NCBI GenBank assembly: GCA_017434085.1
Contig: JAFRFY010000007.1
Span: 1-51,052, forward strand
Direction of reading: 5' to 3'
DNA length: 51,052 nt
From: Clostridia bacterium
Lineage (GTDB): Bacteria; Bacillota; Clostridia; Christensenellales; Aristaeellaceae
Each line of letters begins with the position of its first letter. Positions within the stretch are counted from its first letter, which is position 1. The position numbers and the translations under genes were made by a program. The notes beneath the pieces are model-generated. The model worked only from the letters and a program-made list of their open reading frames with translations. It did not search any database and was not told where the DNA came from. Below, piece after piece: positions 16,149 to 24,117 of this stretch.

Positions 16149-17662
16149 AGCAGGAGGTACTCCGGCTGGAGCGCGTCACCTATCGCGCCGACGGCATCAA
16201 CATACTGGACAATTTCTCCTTCCACATCGCCCGGGGGGAGATACTGGGCCTTCAACCGCTGGACAACGACGGGCTGGACGCGCTGTTGGACATCATACAG
16301 AACAACCCGCCGCTGTACTTCGGCTTTGTGTACTACATGGAGAACTGCGTCAACACCTGGCGCGGCATCCACCGCACCAAGAACCGCGTGACCGTCATCG
16401 GCAGCGAGAGCTCGCTGGTGAAGGGCATGGATGTGGTGACCAACATATTCGTGCTGCGCCCGGGCTTTCGGCAGGAGATGATCCACCGGGCGCTGCTGTC
16501 CCGCCAGCTCAGGCCGTTTCTGGAGGACATCGGCGTCAGCATCGACCCGGCCACGCTGGTGGACCACCTCTCCGCCTTCGAGCGCATGGTGGTGGAGATT
16601 TTGCGGGCCGTGGTGGCGGGGCACCATCTGATCATACTGCGGGAGATCGGCTCCGTGGTCAGCGAAAACGACCTGGAGCAGCTGCACGGCATCATGCGCC
16701 ACTACGCCGCCCGGGGGTTTTCGTTCCTCTACATCAGCCCGCACTACGAGGAGATTCGGCAGGTCTGCACCCGCATGGTGCTCATGCAGGGCGCCGCCAT
16801 ACAGATGAGCCGCAGCGGGCGGGACATCCGGCAGGGCATCAGCGTCATGTATTACAGGGAGTACTACGACCACGTCACCCGGCGCATACGCCGGCGGGAA
16901 TGGATGGACCGCGGAAAGGCGCTTCTGGAGGCGAAGAACATCAGCGGCGAATACCTCGATCGCTTCCGTTTCTCGCTGTACCGGGGGGAATGCCTGATCA
17001 TACAGAACCTGGACATGGCCATCCACCAGGAGCTGACCGCCATATTAAGCGGCAACGACACAAAAAACCGCCCCGAGCTGATGCTCAACGGCAGGCAGAT
17101 ACGGGGGTTCGGCTCCCGGGAGGTGGCCTACGTGCGGGAGGACCCCGCCCGGACGATGATCTTCGAGGACATGAGCGCGCTGGAGAACATCTGCATCGCG
17201 CTGGACGGCCGGGTGCCCTCCGTCTGGCGGCGGCAGGGCGTCCAGCGGGCCGTCCGCGAGGAATACGCGCGGCTGTTCGGGGACGACTGCATCGACGGGG
17301 CCGTCAGCGCGCTCACCCAGGCCGAGCGCATCCGGCTGGTCTACGCCCGCATCATGTTCCAGCGCCCGCAGGTGGTGTTCATCGAACAGCCCTACAAGAA
17401 CGCCGACGTCAAGCTGCGCTTCCAGATTTTCAGCCTGCAGGAGATGCTGCTGAACCGGGGGGTGTCCATCGTCATACTCGCCGTCAACATCGCCGACGGC
17501 CTCACCCTGGCGGACCGGCTGGTGCGCGTGGGGCTCAAAAACGGCCGCATCGAGACCCGGGAGTACCTGCAAAAGGACTTCGCCTCCCTGCCCATCAATA
17601 TCCCCTGGGTGGATGTGTTCAGCGATATCCGCAAGGATCGCGCCGCGGAGGGGCGGGGGTAG
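16145..17662 (+). CDS. RbsA-like tandem ABC protein with both ATP sites destroyed (pseudo-ATPase)
   Basis: The 505-residue product aligns end to end with RbsA-type ATPases (506 residues for the copy at 8688), but the nucleotide-binding motifs are gone. In NBD1, Walker A GENGAGKST is replaced by QPLDNDGLDA (37-46, no P-loop Lys), the signature by LSAFER, and Walker B DEPT by REIG (166-169); a His remains in YISPHYEE. In NBD2, the P-loop region reads NLDMAIHQE, the signature LTQAE, and Walker B FIEQP (catalytic Glu to Gln). The frame is intact and codon use normal, so it is a maintained gene, not a pseudogene. Start-stop overlap with the kinase (ATGA) implies stoichiometric synthesis. I infer a structural or signalling role: binding permease or kinase, with no ATP hydrolysis. 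Confidence 0.85.
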   Translation: MKQEVLRLERVTYRADGINILDNFSFHIARGEILGLQPLDNDGLDALLDIIQNNPPLYFGFVYYMENCVNTWRGIHRTKNRVTVIGSESSLVKGMDVVTNIFVLRPGFRQEMIHRALLSRQLRPFLEDIGVSIDPATLVDHLSAFERMVVEILRAVVAGHHLIILREIGSVVSENDLEQLHGIMRHYAARGFSFLYISPHYEEIRQVCTRMVLMQGAAIQMSRSGRDIRQGISVMYYREYYDHVTRRIRRREWMDRGKALLEAKNISGEYLDRFRFSLYRGECLIIQNLDMAIHQELTAILSGNDTKNRPELMLNGRQIRGFGSREVAYVREDPARTMIFEDMSALENICIALDGRVPSVWRRQGVQRAVREEYARLFGDDCIDGAVSALTQAERIRLVYARIMFQRPQVVFIEQPYKNADVKLRFQIFSLQEMLLNRGVSIVILAVNIADGLTLADRLVRVGLKNGRIETREYLQKDFASLPINIPWVDVFSDIRKDRAAEGRG

Positions 17663-17681
17663 GCAGATTCATGAAACATGC

Positions 17682-17758
17682 GTAGGGGCGCCGATGCGGC
17701 GCTCGCCCAATCGGAAACTATGGTTCCTTTCGGGCGGGCGGCGCATCGGCGCCCCTAC
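17682..17758. repeat. Palindromic repeat, GGCGCC variant, inverted pair
   Basis: GTAGGGGCGCCGATGC and GCATCGGCGCCCCTAC form a perfect 16-bp stem with further imperfect pairing (GGCGCTCGCCC with GGGCGGGCGGC) around a short loop. It lies between the convergent genes ending at 17662 and 17799 and could stop transcription from both sides. Confidence 0.75.
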
Positions 17759-17786
17759 AGAGGTGGACTTCGCCAGAGCAGGTCGT

Positions 17787-17821
17787 AACCCCTACTCCCT
17801 ACTCCCTATTCCCTGATTCCC
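17787..17821. repeat. Heptamer array supplying the end of the permease gene
   Basis: Read on the minus strand: GGGAATCAGGGAATAGGG then AGTAGGG repeats and GGTTACG, the same order (heptamers then GGTTACG) as the ends of 13063-13474. It encodes the final residues RESGNRE and the TAG stop of the APC permease. Confidence 0.6.
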
Positions 17822-19424
17822 TTATCTCCGCGTTCAACCGCTCATACATCTCATGCTTTTTGCGCATCAGGCGCTGGATCAGCATCATGACGCACAGGCC
17901 GATGAATATGACCAGCATCATCAGGGCGCCCTCGAAGCGCAGTATGCCGCGCACGGCCTGCACGCTTTCGGCGGCCATCAGGCGCTTGCCGAGCCACATC
18001 AGCACCGAGTAGAGCAGCAGCGCGAACATCACCACGCTGGAGGCGGAGGTGCCGGTGGACACGCCGGCGCGCGCCACCGTGCGCAGGTAAAACACGAAGC
18101 CCAGCAGGCACCACAGCGAGAGCACCAGGAATGCCTCGGCGCCCATGGTCTCCAGCGCGGAGAGCCCCGGGATCAGCTGCACGATGAGCAGCGCGGCGGA
18201 GACCACCGTGCCGATGGCCCCCGTCACGGTGATCCTGCGGTTGCCGAGCTGCCGGGCGACCTTCCAGGCCGAGGCGGAGGAGTAGCCGAAGGCGACGATG
18301 GCCCCGAAGGAGGTCAGCGAGATGAAGCAGTTCAGAGCGTTCCTGCCGAATATGGAGATCACGATGGAGATCACCATGATGGTGAGTATGCTGTAGGTGG
18401 TGTTCGAGAACCTCTCGGACAGTATGCGGTCCTCCGCCATGGTGGAGAGTATGCGGGCCGTGGCGCGGTAGGCGGCGATCATGCCCGTCAGTATGGCGGC
18501 GATGGCGGCCACGGCGATGATGAACAGCCCTATGTCCCCCATGATGGCCTTCGCGGCGTAGAAGGTGGGGAGCGCGGCGACGCCGTCGAGCTGATCGAGG
18601 TCCGCGATGTACGCGCCCCAGGAGGCGTAGCCGTCCGGGGATGCGCAGGTGCCAACCAGGGTCAGCAGTATGTAGACGAGGCCGCTCAAGAGTATGGAGG
18701 CGATGATGATCGCCCGGGACCAGCGGATCTCAAAGTCGAAGTGCGCCGTCTCGAGGGAGATCACCTCGAAGCCCACGAAGGCCCACGGCGTCAGCATGAC
18801 GATGGAGAACAGCGCGTGCAGCCGGTTTCCCCCCTCGCTGCCGAACGCGGGCTGCAGGCTGCCCAGGTGGGGCAGGCAGAAGCCGGCGACGACCAGCACG
18901 CATAAAAGCAGCACCACCGCCATGACGGTGTGCAGCGTCTGGAGCAGGGGCTTCGCGTTGATGAACAGCATGCCCACGATGGCCAGCGCGACGATGGAGG
19001 CGCCGACCTCGCCCATGAAGATCACGTTCCCGGCGATGTGGTAGTAGTAGAAGCCCACCTGGAGGCTCCGGCCGAACATCGTGCGGATGACGGTGAACAG
19101 GGAGGTTGCGTTCAAAAACACGATGGTGAGGTAGGAGAGGCACAAAAACCAGGCGCACAGAAAGGCGTGGTCCCTGCCGAGGGCGTCCTTCGTGTAGGCG
19201 TACACGCCGCCCGTGCCCGGGCTGTTCTTCATCAGGAAGGAGAAGTTGCCGCCGATGACCAGCATGGCGGCCATGCCGATGACCATGGCGATCACCGTGC
19301 CGATGGGCCCGGCCACGGGCAGGAAGGTGCTCCCGGGCATTGAAAAGGCGCCCCAGCCGATGGCGCAGCCGAAGGCGATCGCCAGCGCGTCCAGCGGCGA
19401 TAGGTATCTGTCGTACTCGTTCAT
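17799..19424 (-). CDS. APC-family amino acid permease
   Basis: A 541-residue polytopic membrane protein. The first helix carries the APC unwound motif (FGCAIGWGAFSMPG), followed by GPIGTVIAMVIG, a loop with KNSPGTGGVYAYTKDALGRDHAFLCAW, and a sixth-helix motif TPWAFVGFEVISLETAHF. About 12-13 helices can be counted. This pattern fits proton- or antiport-coupled amino acid/amine transporters of the AgcS/YhdG sort; the substrate is unknown. GGAGGGGAACAGACC precedes the ATG. The last seven codons (RESGNRE) and the stop come from an intergenic heptamer array, so the native C terminus has probably been rewritten. It is a single-gene unit. Confidence 0.9.
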   Translation of the reverse strand: MNEYDRYLSPLDALAIAFGCAIGWGAFSMPGSTFLPVAGPIGTVIAMVIGMAAMLVIGGNFSFLMKNSPGTGGVYAYTKDALGRDHAFLCAWFLCLSYLTIVFLNATSLFTVIRTMFGRSLQVGFYYYHIAGNVIFMGEVGASIVALAIVGMLFINAKPLLQTLHTVMAVVLLLCVLVVAGFCLPHLGSLQPAFGSEGGNRLHALFSIVMLTPWAFVGFEVISLETAHFDFEIRWSRAIIIASILLSGLVYILLTLVGTCASPDGYASWGAYIADLDQLDGVAALPTFYAAKAIMGDIGLFIIAVAAIAAILTGMIAAYRATARILSTMAEDRILSERFSNTTYSILTIMVISIVISIFGRNALNCFISLTSFGAIVAFGYSSASAWKVARQLGNRRITVTGAIGTVVSAALLIVQLIPGLSALETMGAEAFLVLSLWCLLGFVFYLRTVARAGVSTGTSASSVVMFALLLYSVLMWLGKRLMAAESVQAVRGILRFEGALMMLVIFIGLCVMMLIQRLMRKKHEMYERLNAEIRESGNRE

Positions 19425-19477
19425 GGTCTGTTCCCCTCCGTCAGCCGCTCCGGCGCGGTTGTAAATCCCATGACCCT

Positions 19478-19506
19478 ATTCTACCACATCTCCCCCTTGC
19501 GGGCAA
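19478..19506 (-). promoter_or_regulatory. Sigma-A promoter of the APC permease gene
   Basis: Minus strand: TTGCCC (19506-19501), 17 nt, TAGAAT (19483-19478), about 50 nt before the ATG. Confidence 0.6.
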
Positions 19507-19522
19507 CCTCAAAATATACCTC

Positions 19523-19551
19523 TTGCCCAGACACCCTGTCCCTGCTATAAT
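19523..19551 (+). promoter_or_regulatory. Sigma-A promoter of the 19713 gene
   Basis: TTGCCC, 17 nt, TATAAT with TGC before the -10 (extended -10). The 110-bp repeat element 19562-19671 starts only 10 nt downstream, so it is transcribed as the leader. Confidence 0.7.
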
Positions 19552-19561
19552 AGAAATAACA

Positions 19562-19671
19562 CAACGGTTCAGTCCGACGGGCGATGAGGGCATCGCCCCT
19601 ACGGAAACCATGCTGTTGTAGGGGCGATGCCCTCATCGCCCGGCCGATACGCTGCCCGGACTGAACAGTTG
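19562..19671. mobile_element. 110-bp MITE-like palindromic element
   Basis: Terminal inverted repeats CAACGGTTCAGTCCG and CGGACTGAACAGTTG match at 14 of 15 positions. Inside, the palindromic core and its CTAC flank form a perfect 24-bp stem (19579-19602 with 19618-19641) around a 15-nt loop. The loop resembles that of the copy at 28701-28763. The element lies between a promoter and its gene. Confidence 0.75.
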
Positions 19672-19712
19672 CGAGGCAGCGATTAGCGACGCAAACGGAA
19701 AGGAGCCGCACC

Positions 19713-20348
19713 ATGTTTGGAAGAAAACAGATTCAGGAGCTGGAGGCCCAGCTTCAAACCACCCGGGAGGAGCTTAACCAGGCGACCTCGGAGAACGCCG
19801 CCCTCAGGGACCAGCTGGAGGCCGCCAACCGGCAGATCGCCGCGTTGAAGGATCAGCTGCACGACTTCGATCTGGAGAAGGAGAAGGAGACCGCCGCCGC
19901 GCTCAAGGCCGAGTACGAGGGACTGCGGAATCTCTATAAGCAGAAGAACCAGGAGTTCGACGATTCCCGGGAGGAGAAGGAGCAGAACTTCGCCCGGGAC
20001 CAGGCGATACAGCGACACAACCTCGAAAACGAGATCCGGGACAACCGGCAGGCCAACCAGGACTACGTGGCGAACACGGTGCGCACCTTTGGGGAGAGCT
20101 ACAACTACTACCTCAACCAGATCAAGGTGCTCATGGACGCGCTGGGCAGCGTCGCCGCCCAGACCGGCGAGGCGCTGTTCTCCCAGGAGAACGGGGACTT
20201 GAAGGAGCGCTTCGACAGCCAGATGCGCGGCGCGCTCAAGTCCAGCAGCGTCGGCGCGCTGGAGAATGCCCAGGAGGCGGACGCGCCCGACGGCGATACC
20301 GTGGAGGCGGAGATCGTGCCCGAGCCGCCCGTGCCCGTCATGGAGTGA
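19713..20348 (+). CDS. Coiled-coil protein of unknown function
   Basis: A 211-residue soluble protein. Residues 5-125 are almost entirely heptad-like and charged (IQELEAQLQTTREELNQATSEN, then LRDQLEAANRQIAALKDQL), predicting a long coiled coil. Residues 125-165 (TFGESYNYYLNQIKVLMDALGSVAAQTGEALF) look like a short helical bundle, and the tail is acidic and Pro-rich (EAEIVPEPPVPVME). No signal peptide or membrane helix is present. No family was recognised. AAAGGAG precedes the ATG. Its mRNA leader would contain the large hairpin of the repeat at 19562-19671. Confidence 0.75.
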   Translation: MFGRKQIQELEAQLQTTREELNQATSENAALRDQLEAANRQIAALKDQLHDFDLEKEKETAAALKAEYEGLRNLYKQKNQEFDDSREEKEQNFARDQAIQRHNLENEIRDNRQANQDYVANTVRTFGESYNYYLNQIKVLMDALGSVAAQTGEALFSQENGDLKERFDSQMRGALKSSSVGALENAQEADAPDGDTVEAEIVPEPPVPVME

Positions 20349-20358
20349 TGATAATTAT

Positions 20359-20408
20359 AAAGAGGCCGTCCAGAAACGCACAATCGTGCGTTTCCGGACG
20401 GCCTCTTT
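20359..20408. terminator. Long bidirectional hairpin between convergent genes
   Basis: AAAGAGGCCGTCC-A-GAAACGCAC pairs with its complement around AATC; only one A/C mismatch interrupts about 22 bp. CTTT on one side and CTTTAT on the other can serve both strands. Confidence 0.8.
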
Positions 20409-20416
20409 CGTGTTAA

Positions 20417-21412
20417 TTACCGTTCCTCGCGGAAGTAAGGTGTTCCCAGGCTGGCCGGGGGCTGGCTCTCCCGCTTGTTGCGCATGCTGGTGATGATCAG
20501 CACGATGATGGTGACCACATAGGGCAGCATCTTGTAGATCTCCTTGATGGCGAGGTTCATGCCGGAGGGGATGTACATATGGAGGATGTACAGCCCGCCG
20601 AACAGCACCGACGCGATGACGCCCACGTTGGGCCGCCAGATGGTGAATATGACCAGCGCGATGGATAGCCAGCCGCGGTCGCCGAAGGCGTTGTTGGACC
20701 AGATGCCGGAGGCGTAGTCCATCACGTAGTAGAGCCCGCCCAGGCCGGCGACCATGCTGCCCACGCAGGTGGCCACGTACTTGTAGCGGCCCACGTTGAT
20801 GCCGGCGGAATCGGCGGTGGCGGGGTTTTCGCCCACGGCGCGAAGGTGCAGGCCCACGCGGGTGCGCCGGAGCACGTAGCCCGCCACCAGCGCGATGATC
20901 ACCGCGGCGTAGGCCAGCCAGCCGTAGCTCAAAAACACCTTGCCGAACCAGCCGGTGGTGTCGCCGAGGGAGAGGTGCCGCCTGAAGCAGTTGCTGGTGG
21001 CGGACAGCGCCAGGTAGGGCATGTCCGAGCCCGCCAGCTTGATCAGCGAGCCGCCGAAGAAGTTGCCGAAGCCCACGCCGAAGGTGGTCAGCGCCAGGCC
21101 GGTGACGTTCTGGTTGGCGCGCAGCGTGACCGTCAGAAAGCAGTACAGAAGCCCCATCAGGAAGGCCCCCAGCAGGCAGGACAGCGTGGGGATCAGTATC
21201 GCCAGGAAGGGGTTCATCGCCTCGGGGGAGGGCAGGGAGGATTCATACAGAAAGCCGCCGATGACGCCGGAGATCGCGCCCACGTACATCGTGCCGGGGA
21301 TGCCCAGGTTCAGGTTGCCGGACTTCTCCGTGAGCGTCTCGCCGGTGGAGCCCAACAAAAGCGGTATGCCCTGCATGACCGCCCGGGGAATGAAGGACAC
21401 AAAATCGAACAT
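20417..21412 (-). CDS. Nucleoside-type ABC importer permease, NupQ-like
   Basis: A 331-residue membrane protein of the BPD_transp_2 family, second permease of a BmpA/NupOPQ-class importer. Markers are LLGSTGETLTEKSGNLNLGIPGTMYVGA at the N terminus, GLALTTFGVGFGNFFGG, and the coupling loop RTRVGLHLRAVGENPATADSAGI that docks on the ATPase. About eight to nine helices are evident. It is the last gene of the operon, 3 nt from the partner permease, and is followed by the hairpin at 20359-20408. Nucleosides (guanosine or related) are the usual cargo of this class. Confidence 0.92.
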   Translation of the reverse strand: MFDFVSFIPRAVMQGIPLLLGSTGETLTEKSGNLNLGIPGTMYVGAISGVIGGFLYESSLPSPEAMNPFLAILIPTLSCLLGAFLMGLLYCFLTVTLRANQNVTGLALTTFGVGFGNFFGGSLIKLAGSDMPYLALSATSNCFRRHLSLGDTTGWFGKVFLSYGWLAYAAVIIALVAGYVLRRTRVGLHLRAVGENPATADSAGINVGRYKYVATCVGSMVAGLGGLYYVMDYASGIWSNNAFGDRGWLSIALVIFTIWRPNVGVIASVLFGGLYILHMYIPSGMNLAIKEIYKMLPYVVTIIVLIITSMRNKRESQPPASLGTPYFREER

Positions 21413-21415
21413 CGC

Positions 21416-22513
21416 TCAGGCCTCCTTTTTGGGCGCATGCCGGAAATTGATCTTGTAGTTGATAAAGAACTCGCTGCCGATGATGAAGAACAGTATGATG
21501 CCGGTGAGTATGTCCGAGAAGGACTGGTCCAGCCCGAAGCTCGTCGAGATCTCGCCCGCGCCGCGCTGCAAAAACACGATCAGGAAGCTGGTGAGCACCA
21601 TCCAGATGGGGTTGAACTTCGCCAGCCACGACACCATGACCGCCGTGAAGCCGCGGCCCGCGGTGATGGTGGTGGTCAGCGTGTGGTCGGTGCCGCCGAC
21701 CAGCAGCATGCCCGCCACGCCGCACAGGCCGCCGGAGAGCAGCATCGTGCGCACGATGACCCTGTCCACCTTGATGCCCACGTAGCGGGCGGTGCGCTCG
21801 CTCTCGCCCACCACGGCGATCTCGTAGCCGTGCTTGGAGAAGTTCAAATACACGTACATCGCCAGGCAGATGGCGCCGACGACCAGTATGTTCAGCAGGT
21901 ATTTCTGCCCGCCGATCACCGGCAGCCAGCCGATTTCCGACTGCTGGTTGATGATGCCGATCTTGCCCGCGCCCTTGGGCACCTCCCAGACGATGATGAA
22001 GAACGCGACCAGCTGGGTGGCGATGTAGTTCATCATCAGCGTGAACAGCGTCTCATTGGTGCCCCACCGGGCCTTGAAGAAGGCGGGGATGCCGCCCCAG
22101 ACGGCCCCGGCGATGATCGAGGCGACGATCATGCACAGTATCACGCCCCAGTTGGGCAGCACGTCGCGCAGGCAGATCATGCAGGCCGCGGTGGCCAGGC
22201 CGCCGACCAGCATCTGCCCCTCGCCGCCGATGTTCCAAAACCGCATGCGGAAGGCCGGGGTGACGGCCAGCGACACGCACAGCAGTATGGCGATGTTCTG
22301 AAACAGCACCCAGGCGCGCCGGGGGCTGCCGAAGGAGCCGCTCCAGATGGTGGCGTAGATGCTGATGGGGTTTTCGCCGGTGACCAGCATGGTGACCGCC
22401 GCGCAGGCGATCAGCGCCAGCAGCACCGCGCAGCCCCGCACCAGCCAGCCCTTGTACCAGGGCAGCTCGCCCCGCTTGGAGATGTGAAACAGGGGTTCCT
22501 TCACGTTATTCAT
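21416..22513 (-). CDS. Nucleoside-type ABC importer permease, NupP-like
   Basis: The 365-residue first permease of the importer. The pattern GENPISIYATIWSGSFGS, AFRMRFWNIGGEGQMLVGGLAT, GTNETLFTLMMNYIA and the coupling loop KHGYEIAVVGESERTARYVGI is typical of NupP/YufP. The ATG at 22513 overlaps the end of the ATPase gene by 8 nt and is served by GGAGGT inside it, so ATPase and permease are translationally coupled. About ten helices. Confidence 0.92.
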   Translation of the reverse strand: MNNVKEPLFHISKRGELPWYKGWLVRGCAVLLALIACAAVTMLVTGENPISIYATIWSGSFGSPRRAWVLFQNIAILLCVSLAVTPAFRMRFWNIGGEGQMLVGGLATAACMICLRDVLPNWGVILCMIVASIIAGAVWGGIPAFFKARWGTNETLFTLMMNYIATQLVAFFIIVWEVPKGAGKIGIINQQSEIGWLPVIGGQKYLLNILVVGAICLAMYVYLNFSKHGYEIAVVGESERTARYVGIKVDRVIVRTMLLSGGLCGVAGMLLVGGTDHTLTTTITAGRGFTAVMVSWLAKFNPIWMVLTSFLIVFLQRGAGEISTSFGLDQSFSDILTGIILFFIIGSEFFINYKINFRHAPKKEA

Positions 22514-24041
22514 TGGAGCCACCTCCGATTCGCGTCATCATCAGGCCCAGCTCCCGCTTGTCGGTTTTGCGCCCGTCCACGATGCCGCTGACCCTGCCGC
22601 CGCACAGCACCAGTATCCTGTCCGCCAGCTCCACCAGCACGTCCAGATCCTCGCCCACGTAGATCACCGCGACCCCGGCGGCCTTCTGCCGGTTGATGAG
22701 GTCGTAGATGGTGTAGGAGGAGTTGATGTCCAGCCCGCGCACGGCGTAGGCGGTCAAAAGCACCGACGGGGCCTGGGTGATCTCCCGGCCCACCAGCACC
22801 TTCTGCACGTTGCCGCCGGACAGCCGCCTCACCGGGGTGGAGAGGTTCGGGGTGACCACGTCCAGCTCCTCCACCACGTTTTCCGCCACGCGGCGGGGGG
22901 TCTTGCGGTCCGTGAACACCGATTTTCCCCGGCGGAAGGTGCGCAGCATCATGTTGTCGGACAGGTCCATGTTGCCCACCAGGCCCATGCCCAGCCGGTC
23001 CTCCGGCACGAAGGACATCGTCACGCCCATGTCGTGGATCTGCCGGGGGTCCTTGCCGATCAGGTTATCCCGGGCGCCGTCGTCCCGGATGTACTCGATC
23101 TGCCCGCGCTCCATGGGCTGGAGCCCCGCGATGGCCTCCAGCAGCTCCTTCTGGCCGGAGCCGGAGATGCCCGCGATGCCCAGTATCTCGCCGGAGTTGG
23201 CGGTGAAGGACACGCCGTCCAGCTTGAGGATGCCCTCCTCGCTGCGCACGGTCAGGTCCCTGACCTCCAGCCGGGGGCGCGGGTTGACGGGCTCGGGCCG
23301 GTCGATGTTGAGCGTCACGGCGCGGCCGACCATCATGTTGGTCATCTCCTGGGCGTTGGTCTCGGCGGTGGCCATGTCGCCGATGTAGTGGCCGCCGCGC
23401 AGCACCGCCACCCGGTCCGAGAGGCTCTCCACCTCGTGCATCTTGTGGGTGATGATGACGATGGCCTTGCCGTCGTCGCGCATGTTCCGAAGCACGTTGA
23501 ACAGCTTGTCGGACTCCTGCGGGGTCAGCACGGCGGTGGGCTCGTCGAGGATCAGTATGTCCGCGCCGCGGTAGAGCACCTTGACGATCTCCACCGTCTG
23601 CTTCTGGGAGACGGACATGTCGTAGATCTTCTGCTTCGGGTCCACCTCGAAGCCGTACTGCGCACAGATGGCGTTGATCTTCTCCGTCGCGCCGGCCAGG
23701 TCCAGCTTGCCCTTGATGCCCAGCACGATGTTCTCCGCGGCGGTCAGCACGTCCACCAGCTTGAAGTGCTGGTGGATCATGCCGATGCCCAGGGCAAAGG
23801 CGTCCTTCGGCGAGCTGATGACGACTTCCCTGCCATCGATGAGGATTTGTCCCTCGTCCGGAAAGTAGATGCCGGCGAGCACGTTCATCAGCGTGGTCTT
23901 GCCGGAGCCGTTCTCGCCCAGCAGCGCCAGTATCTCGCCCCGGCGGATATCGAGGGAAATGTCATCGTTGGCGACGATGCCCTTGAACCCGAACCGCTTC
24001 GTGATGTGCCTGAGCTCAACGGCGGGCGCCTTTTTCTGCAT
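22506..24041 (-). CDS. Nucleoside-type ABC importer ATPase, NupO-like, two NBDs
   Basis: The 511-residue tandem ATPase energises the NupPQ permeases. NBD1 is complete: Walker A GENGSGKTT, Q-loop MIHQHFKLVD, signature MSVSQKQ, Walker B ILILDEPTAVL and H-loop ITHK. NBD2 has the family's changed P-loop (GISGSGQKELLEAIAG) and a good signature (LSGGNVQK), but its Walker B reads LLTAYAVRGLD, losing the acidic pair more fully than most relatives, so only site 1 should hydrolyse ATP. The ATG at 24041 has GGAG 8 nt upstream. A stable hairpin separates it from the binding-protein gene. Confidence 0.93.
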   Translation of the reverse strand: MQKKAPAVELRHITKRFGFKGIVANDDISLDIRRGEILALLGENGSGKTTLMNVLAGIYFPDEGQILIDGREVVISSPKDAFALGIGMIHQHFKLVDVLTAAENIVLGIKGKLDLAGATEKINAICAQYGFEVDPKQKIYDMSVSQKQTVEIVKVLYRGADILILDEPTAVLTPQESDKLFNVLRNMRDDGKAIVIITHKMHEVESLSDRVAVLRGGHYIGDMATAETNAQEMTNMMVGRAVTLNIDRPEPVNPRPRLEVRDLTVRSEEGILKLDGVSFTANSGEILGIAGISGSGQKELLEAIAGLQPMERGQIEYIRDDGARDNLIGKDPRQIHDMGVTMSFVPEDRLGMGLVGNMDLSDNMMLRTFRRGKSVFTDRKTPRRVAENVVEELDVVTPNLSTPVRRLSGGNVQKVLVGREITQAPSVLLTAYAVRGLDINSSYTIYDLINRQKAAGVAVIYVGEDLDVLVELADRILVLCGGRVSGIVDGRKTDKRELGLMMTRIGGGSNE

Positions 24042-24072
24042 ATGCTTCACTCCTTCGGATAATGAACAGCGA

Positions 24073-24100
24073 AGGCCCGGATCGCAAGTGGTCCGGGCCT
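24073..24100 (-). terminator. Hairpin between binding-protein and ATPase genes
   Basis: AGGCCCGGA and TCCGGGCCT form a 9-bp GC-rich stem with no T-tract on the minus strand. As after the RbsB-type gene, it probably limits read-through or protects the upstream message, so the binding protein is made in excess. Confidence 0.6.
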
Positions 24101-24117
24101 CCGATGTCAGCGGGGAA

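Noticed and set aside
16145-17662. Calling the RbsA-like gene a decayed pseudogene
   Set aside because: The frame is intact over 505 codons, both ends match RbsA, and it is overlapped with the kinase gene; motif loss is clean in both halves, which suggests selection.
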